NCBI RefSeq assembly: GCF_021129215.1
Contig: NZ_JAJOLP010000001.1
Coordinates: 992,001-1,056,000 of the forward strand
Origin: Agromyces sp. S2-1-8
GTDB lineage: Bacteria > Actinomycetota > Actinomycetes > Actinomycetales > Microbacteriaceae
DNA length: 64,000 nucleotides
Direction of reading: 5' to 3'
Numbering within the stretch: the first letter of the stretch is position 1; each line of letters begins with the position of its first letter. Below are positions 60,594 to 64,000 of this stretch, in pieces. Made by a program: the position numbers and the translations under genes. The notes beneath the pieces were generated by a model. The model saw only the letters and a list, made by a program, of their open reading frames with translations, was not told where the DNA came from and did no database searches.

Positions 60594-60812
60594 TTACTCG
60601 TTGCCGACGGCGCCGTCGGCGGCGTCGCGGGCACCCTCGATGTGCTCGTCGAACTTGCCGCCCGTGACCTTCTTCGCGAAGTCGGCCACGCCGTCGAGCA
60701 CCGAGTCGCTGATGCCCTCGGCCTGCTCGCTCTTCAGCGCGTCGTCGATCTTGTCCTTGTTCTTCTCGTAGAACTCGCCGGCCTGCTTGGCCGCGTCGTC
60801 GATGGCCCCCAT
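60594..60812 (-). CDS. Rv0909/MT0933-type small protein (putative antitoxin)
   Basis: The 72-residue helical, charged protein (MGAIDDAAKQAGEFYEKNKD, then DEHIEGARDAADG) matches the MT0933_antitox family. The name comes from a predicted mycobacterial toxin-antitoxin pair, but many members occur without a toxin and resemble CsbD-like stress proteins. No toxin gene is adjacent here: the neighbours are a lipoprotein and a GNAT gene. GAAAGG about 7-12 bases before the ATG at 60812 fits. Confidence 0.75.
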   Translation of the reverse strand: MGAIDDAAKQAGEFYEKNKDKIDDALKSEQAEGISDSVLDGVADFAKKVTGGKFDEHIEGARDAADGAVGNE

Positions 60813-60927
60813 GGGTGCGCCTTTCGTTCGGTGATCGGACCCGGTCATCGTCGCACGCCCTCGGGTCCGCTGGGAAGACCCCGTCGCAGCCGCCTCGCCG
60901 GGCGGCACGCCGGTCGACTCGGCGTGG

Positions 60928-60941
60928 CAGACTCGATCGGG
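60928..60941 (+). promoter_or_regulatory. Leaderless-type -10 box of the GNAT gene
   Basis: CAGACT at 60928-60933, 7 bases, then GTG at 60941. Confidence 0.4.
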
Positions 60942-61582
60942 TGACCGCCGCCCCGCCCGCCGCGACCGTGCCCGCCCCGACCGAACTGCGAGGGCGCTTC
61001 GTGCGCCTCACCCCGCTGACCGAGACCGACCTGCCCGACCTCGTCGAGCCGCTCGCGCGGCCCGAGGTCTTCGCCGGCGGCTACGGCGGCGGACCGGCGG
61101 GTCTGCCCGACGGCCGCGACGCGTTCGTCGACTGGGCGCGCCGCTACTACCTCGGCGGCGGTGACGGCGGGGGCGACGCACGGCCGTTCGTGGTGCGCAT
61201 CCAAGGCGGCATCGACGACGGCACGGTCGTCGGCGCCACGAAGCTCGCCGACTTCGACGTCGTGAACGAGTCGACGCACATCGGCTGGACGGCGTACCAC
61301 CCGCGGGTGTGGGGCAGCGCGGTGAACCCCGAGGCGAAGCTGCTGCTGCTCGACCACGCGTTCTCGCACGGATTCGGGCGGGTGAAGATCCAGGCCGACT
61401 CGGCGAACGGGCGCTCGCGCGCGGCCATCGAGAAGCTCGGCGCCAAGCTCGACGGCGTCATGCGCCGCGACAAGCGCCGGGCCGACGGCACGTGGCGCTC
61501 GAGCGCCGTCTACTCGGTCGTCATCGACGAATGGCCCGAGGTGCGCGCCGGGCTCGAGGCCCGGCTCGCGACCTTCGGGTGA
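60941..61582 (+). CDS. GNAT-family N-acetyltransferase
   Basis: A 213-residue acetyltransferase of the RimJ/RimL-like group: LRGRFVRLTPLTETDLPDLV at the N-terminus, HIGWTAYHPRVWGSAVNPEAKLLLLDHAF with the acetyl-CoA binding region around 110-140 and RVKIQADSANGRSRAAIEKLGAK, typical of this group. The target (ribosomal protein, amine or antibiotic) is unknown. The GTG at 60941 lies 7 bases after a CAGACT box and removes a shadow extension. Confidence 0.85.
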   Translation: MTAAPPAATVPAPTELRGRFVRLTPLTETDLPDLVEPLARPEVFAGGYGGGPAGLPDGRDAFVDWARRYYLGGGDGGGDARPFVVRIQGGIDDGTVVGATKLADFDVVNESTHIGWTAYHPRVWGSAVNPEAKLLLLDHAFSHGFGRVKIQADSANGRSRAAIEKLGAKLDGVMRRDKRRADGTWRSSAVYSVVIDEWPEVRAGLEARLATFG

Positions 61583-61610
61583 CCGCCCGTCCGGGCGGGC
61601 ACCTGGCGCG

Positions 61611-62366
61611 TCACCCCAGCAGCTCGAGCACGCCGTCGACGAGCGCCGCGGCGCCCCCGACGTAGGCGATCACGACGACCGCGAGCCGTGCCGCCCGGTG
61701 GCTGACCCTGGGCGCGAGCCATTCGCCGATGAGCAGCCCGACGAGGAGCGCGCCGATCACGAAGGGCCACGCCGCAGGGTCGAGCGACGGCCAGCTCCAC
61801 CCGGTCGCGACGAACTTGCCGAGGAGCGCCGCCGAGCCGATCACGATGAAGTACGCCTGCGCGGTCGCGGCGAACCCCGCCTGCGGCCAGCGCGTCGCGA
61901 CGGCGTACACGCTGAGCGCGGGGCCGCCCACGCCGGCCGAGGCGTTCATGAAGCCCGAGGCGGCGCCCGCGATGATCGCTGGCGCGGGGCCGGTGGCCGC
62001 ATCGTCGGACGGCGCGGCCGCCGTGCGGGTCACGACGAGCGTGACGGTGAGCGCGACGACGACGAGCAGCCCGACGCCGACCTGCAGCACGGGGCCGGGC
62101 ACGTTCGCGGCGACGATCGCGCCGGCGACCGTGCCGAGGATCGCGGGCGGCAGCAGCCATGCCAGGCGCCGCCCTTCGACCAGGCGCCACACCCGGGGAA
62201 GGATGAGCAGCGACGACAGCACCGCGCAGAGGTTCACGACGACGACGCCGTCGAACGGCCCGAGCAGCACGACGAGCGCGGGCGCGGCGATGAGCGCGAA
62301 CCCCATGCCGGTGATGCGCTGCGACGCCGCGCCGACGAGCACGGAGAGGGCGACGGGCAGGAGCAC
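61611..62366 (-). CDS. TauE/SafE-family sulfite/anion permease
   Basis: A 251-residue membrane protein with seven to eight helices in two halves: VGAASQRITGMGFALIAAPALVVL in the first and AGAASGFMNASAGVGGPALSVYAV in the second carry the repeat motifs of TauE/SafE permeases. Members move sulfite, sulfonates or organic anions out of the cell. The GTG start at 62366 has TAGACT 6 bases upstream. The neighbouring symporter gene is on the same strand. Confidence 0.88.
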   Translation of the reverse strand: MLLPVALSVLVGAASQRITGMGFALIAAPALVVLLGPFDGVVVVNLCAVLSSLLILPRVWRLVEGRRLAWLLPPAILGTVAGAIVAANVPGPVLQVGVGLLVVVALTVTLVVTRTAAAPSDDAATGPAPAIIAGAASGFMNASAGVGGPALSVYAVATRWPQAGFAATAQAYFIVIGSAALLGKFVATGWSWPSLDPAAWPFVIGALLVGLLIGEWLAPRVSHRAARLAVVVIAYVGGAAALVDGVLELLG

Positions 62367-62378
62367 CGGGCAAGTCTA
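62366..62378 (-). promoter_or_regulatory. Leaderless-type -10 box of the TauE/SafE gene
   Basis: TAGACT (62378-62373 on the minus strand), 6 bases, then GTG at 62366. It lies just past the stop of the symporter gene. Confidence 0.5.
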
Positions 62379-62386
62379 GGCGGGCG

Positions 62387-63868
62387 TCAGCGGCGCTCGG
62401 GCACGTGCAGCCGGGTCAGGTACCCGTCGACCCCGCGGGGGATGCCTCGGCGATCGGCGCGGGAGACGAACACCGTCACGACGACCGCGAGGGGCACCGT
62501 CCATGCGGCGGGCTGTTCGAGGAACGGGCGCAGCGCGGGCACGGCGGCGCCGAGCGGCGCCCCGGCGAGGATGGCCGCAGCAGACAGCACGGCGCCCGTG
62601 AGCATGCCCGCGATGGCGCCGCGCGCGGTGAGCCCGCGCCACCAGATGCCGAGGATGAGCATCGGGCAGAGCGTCGACGCGGTGAACGCGAACACGAGCC
62701 CGACGCTGCCCGCGAGCCCCGTCGACTCGGTCACGAGAGCGACCGCGAGCGGCACCGCCGTCGAGACGATCGCGGCGATGCGGAAGCCGCGCACCCGGCC
62801 GCCGAGCAGGTCCTGGCTGATGACGCCCGCGAGCGAGACCACGAGTCCCGACGACGTCGAGAGGAACGCGCCGAACGCCCCCGCGATGACGAGCGCGGTG
62901 AGCAGGTCGCCGAGCGGCCCGGGCACGAGCCGGTCGGGCAGCAGCAGGATGAGCGCGTCGGCGCTGCCCGGTGCGGCGAGGTCGGGCGCGAACACCCGCC
63001 CGAGCAGCCCGAACGCCGTCGGGAAGAGGTAGAACACGCTGAGCAGCACGAGCACGATGACGGTCGTGCGACGGGCGGCGACGCCGTCGGGGTTCGTGTA
63101 GAACCGCACGAGCACGTGCGGCAGGCCGAGGGTGCCGAACAGCAGCGCGACCATGAGCGACACGGTGCGGTAGACGTCGAGGTCGGCTGGCCCGGCCGCG
63201 GTCGGGAACGCCACAGCCGGTGCGAGCGCCGCATCGAGCGCGGGCGCGGCGGCGGTTCCGCCGCCGACCGCGAGCAGCAGCACGACGACCGGCAGCGCGA
63301 GCGCCGTGAGCTTGAGCCAGAACTGGAACGCCTGCACGAAGGTGATGGCGCGCATGCCGCCCGCCGCGACCACGACGGCGACGATCACCGCGACGGCGAC
63401 CGAGCCCGCCCAGGCGGGCAGGCCGGTCGTGATGCGCACGGTCAGGGCGGCGCCCTGCAGCTGCGGCACGATGTAGAACCAGCCGACGACGATCACGAGC
63501 AGGCTCGTCACCCGGCGCGCCCAGCGCGACTCGAGCCGCGCCTCGGTGAAGTCGGGGATCGTGTAGGCGCCGCTGCGCCGAAGCGGCGCCGCGACGAAGA
63601 GCAGCAGCATGAGGTACCCCGCGGTGTAGCCGATCGGGAACCACAGCGCCGACGCCCCCGTGAGCAGGATGAGCCCCGCGATGCCGAGGAACGAGGCCGC
63701 CGACAGGTACTCGCCGCCGATGGCCGACGCGTTCCACCACGGCCGCACCGTGCGGCTCGCGACGTAGAAGTCGCTCGTCGTGCGCGACACCCGGAGCCCG
63801 TAGAAGCCGATGAGCGCCGAGACGAGCGCGACCGCGGCGATCGAGACGTAGCCGATCGCGGGGTTCAC
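62387..63868 (-). CDS. Sodium:solute symporter (SSS family, ActP-like)
   Basis: A 493-residue carrier with about 13 membrane helices and the LeuT-like SSS signatures: FYVASRTVRPWWNASAIGGEYLSAASFLG (about 31-60), GGMRAITFVQAFQFW and GLVVSLAGVISQDLL. The closest group is the acetate/pyruvate-type symporters (ActP). The GTG at 63868 overlaps the TGA of a small upstream membrane protein gene (GTGA), as is usual for this carrier and its partner. Substrate probably a short monocarboxylate. Confidence 0.88.
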   Translation of the reverse strand: MNPAIGYVSIAAVALVSALIGFYGLRVSRTTSDFYVASRTVRPWWNASAIGGEYLSAASFLGIAGLILLTGASALWFPIGYTAGYLMLLLFVAAPLRRSGAYTIPDFTEARLESRWARRVTSLLVIVVGWFYIVPQLQGAALTVRITTGLPAWAGSVAVAVIVAVVVAAGGMRAITFVQAFQFWLKLTALALPVVVLLLAVGGGTAAAPALDAALAPAVAFPTAAGPADLDVYRTVSLMVALLFGTLGLPHVLVRFYTNPDGVAARRTTVIVLVLLSVFYLFPTAFGLLGRVFAPDLAAPGSADALILLLPDRLVPGPLGDLLTALVIAGAFGAFLSTSSGLVVSLAGVISQDLLGGRVRGFRIAAIVSTAVPLAVALVTESTGLAGSVGLVFAFTASTLCPMLILGIWWRGLTARGAIAGMLTGAVLSAAAILAGAPLGAAVPALRPFLEQPAAWTVPLAVVVTVFVSRADRRGIPRGVDGYLTRLHVPERR

Positions 63869-64000
63869 GAGTCGTCCTCCGCGAGTGCCCGGTACCGTGC
63901 CTCGTTGCGTGCGGCCGCCCGCACGTAGAGCACCCCGACGGTGATCACGAGCGGGTAGAGGCCGAATCCGAGCAGCAGCCATGAGACGGGCACGCCGACG
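63865..64000 (-). CDS. Small membrane partner of the symporter, 5'-truncated by the window edge
   Basis: The last 44 residues of a reading frame entering from the right: a helix of VSWLLLGFGLYPLVITVGVLYV followed by the basic/acidic tail RAAARNEARYRALAEDDS. This looks like the C-terminal half of DUF485-like small proteins that are usually encoded just before SSS symporters. Its stop overlaps the symporter GTG by 4 bases. Confidence 0.7.
   Translation of the reverse strand, partial: VGVPVSWLLLGFGLYPLVITVGVLYVRAAARNEARYRALAEDDS

Noticed and set aside
60594-60812. Complete toxin-antitoxin pair
   Set aside because: No toxin-like gene lies next to the Rv0909-type gene on either side.

Overview
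The window is 64 kb of very GC-rich DNA (roughly 70 percent by eye) with tightly packed genes, many GTG starts, many 4-base ATGA or GTGA overlaps and actinobacterial promoter signals. Several features point to the family Microbacteriaceae (an Agromyces-, Microbacterium- or Leifsonia-like organism): a DUF7882-type protein at 5153, a CofD gene for coenzyme F420, a septum-formation-domain protein behind pyrE, DUF3151 next to purA, and a palindromic interspersed repeat of the GGTCTCGATACG type. No rRNA, tRNA, CRISPR array, prophage or insertion sequence was seen. The genus is an inference.

Layout. 1-1603: end of an aromatic-catabolism operon (amidohydrolase, LigB-like and LigA-like extradiol dioxygenase). 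1614-5488: small acidic protein, DMT-type transporter, cofD, AraC regulator, DUF7882 protein. 5609-12033: a five-gene reductive pyrimidine degradation cluster (beta-ureidopropionase, dihydropyrimidinase, LLM flavin oxidoreductase, class III aminotransferase, malonate/methylmalonate semialdehyde dehydrogenase), with palindromic repeats in three of its gaps. 12072-17435: two paralogous lipoproteins flanking cinA and an enoyl-CoA hydratase, then AraC, RibD-C reductase and LysR genes. 17574-21745: small membrane protein, an array of 55-bp tandem repeats, then peptidase E, Dcu-type transporter and ThrE-type exporter. 21756-28594: pyrE, large septum-formation-domain protein, ribokinase, nucleoside hydrolase and CoA pyrophosphatase. 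28595-31565: a MocR regulator and aldo/keto reductase flanked by two direct copies of a 115-bp palindromic element. 31589-38035: acidic protein, HAD phosphatase, serine hydrolase, mntR, a GNAT-AAA+ fusion and mntH with two operator-like palindromes. 38140-45382: RNA methyltransferase, flavoprotein, CorA, a YhgE/ABC-like/TetR operon and argG.

45383-48102 is a lower-GC patch with a broken VWA gene joined to a 5'-truncated metalloprotease and a lipoprotein. 48248-50015 holds DUF3151 and purA. 50124-59567 is one 3147-residue surface protein with eleven similar C-terminal domains, of which ten form a duplicated five-domain cassette, ending in an IPSTG-type sorting signal. The right end (59583-64000) holds a lipoprotein, an Rv0909-type small protein, a GNAT acetyltransferase, a TauE/SafE permease and a sodium:solute symporter with its small partner, which is cut by the window edge.

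Genome-wide signals stand out as much as single genes. About twenty genes have a TANNNT-like box only 5-8 nt before the start codon, which suggests leaderless mRNAs. The 9-mer GAGGCATCC/GGATGCCTC occurs 24 times, inside genes and in terminator stems, where base composition predicts about one.
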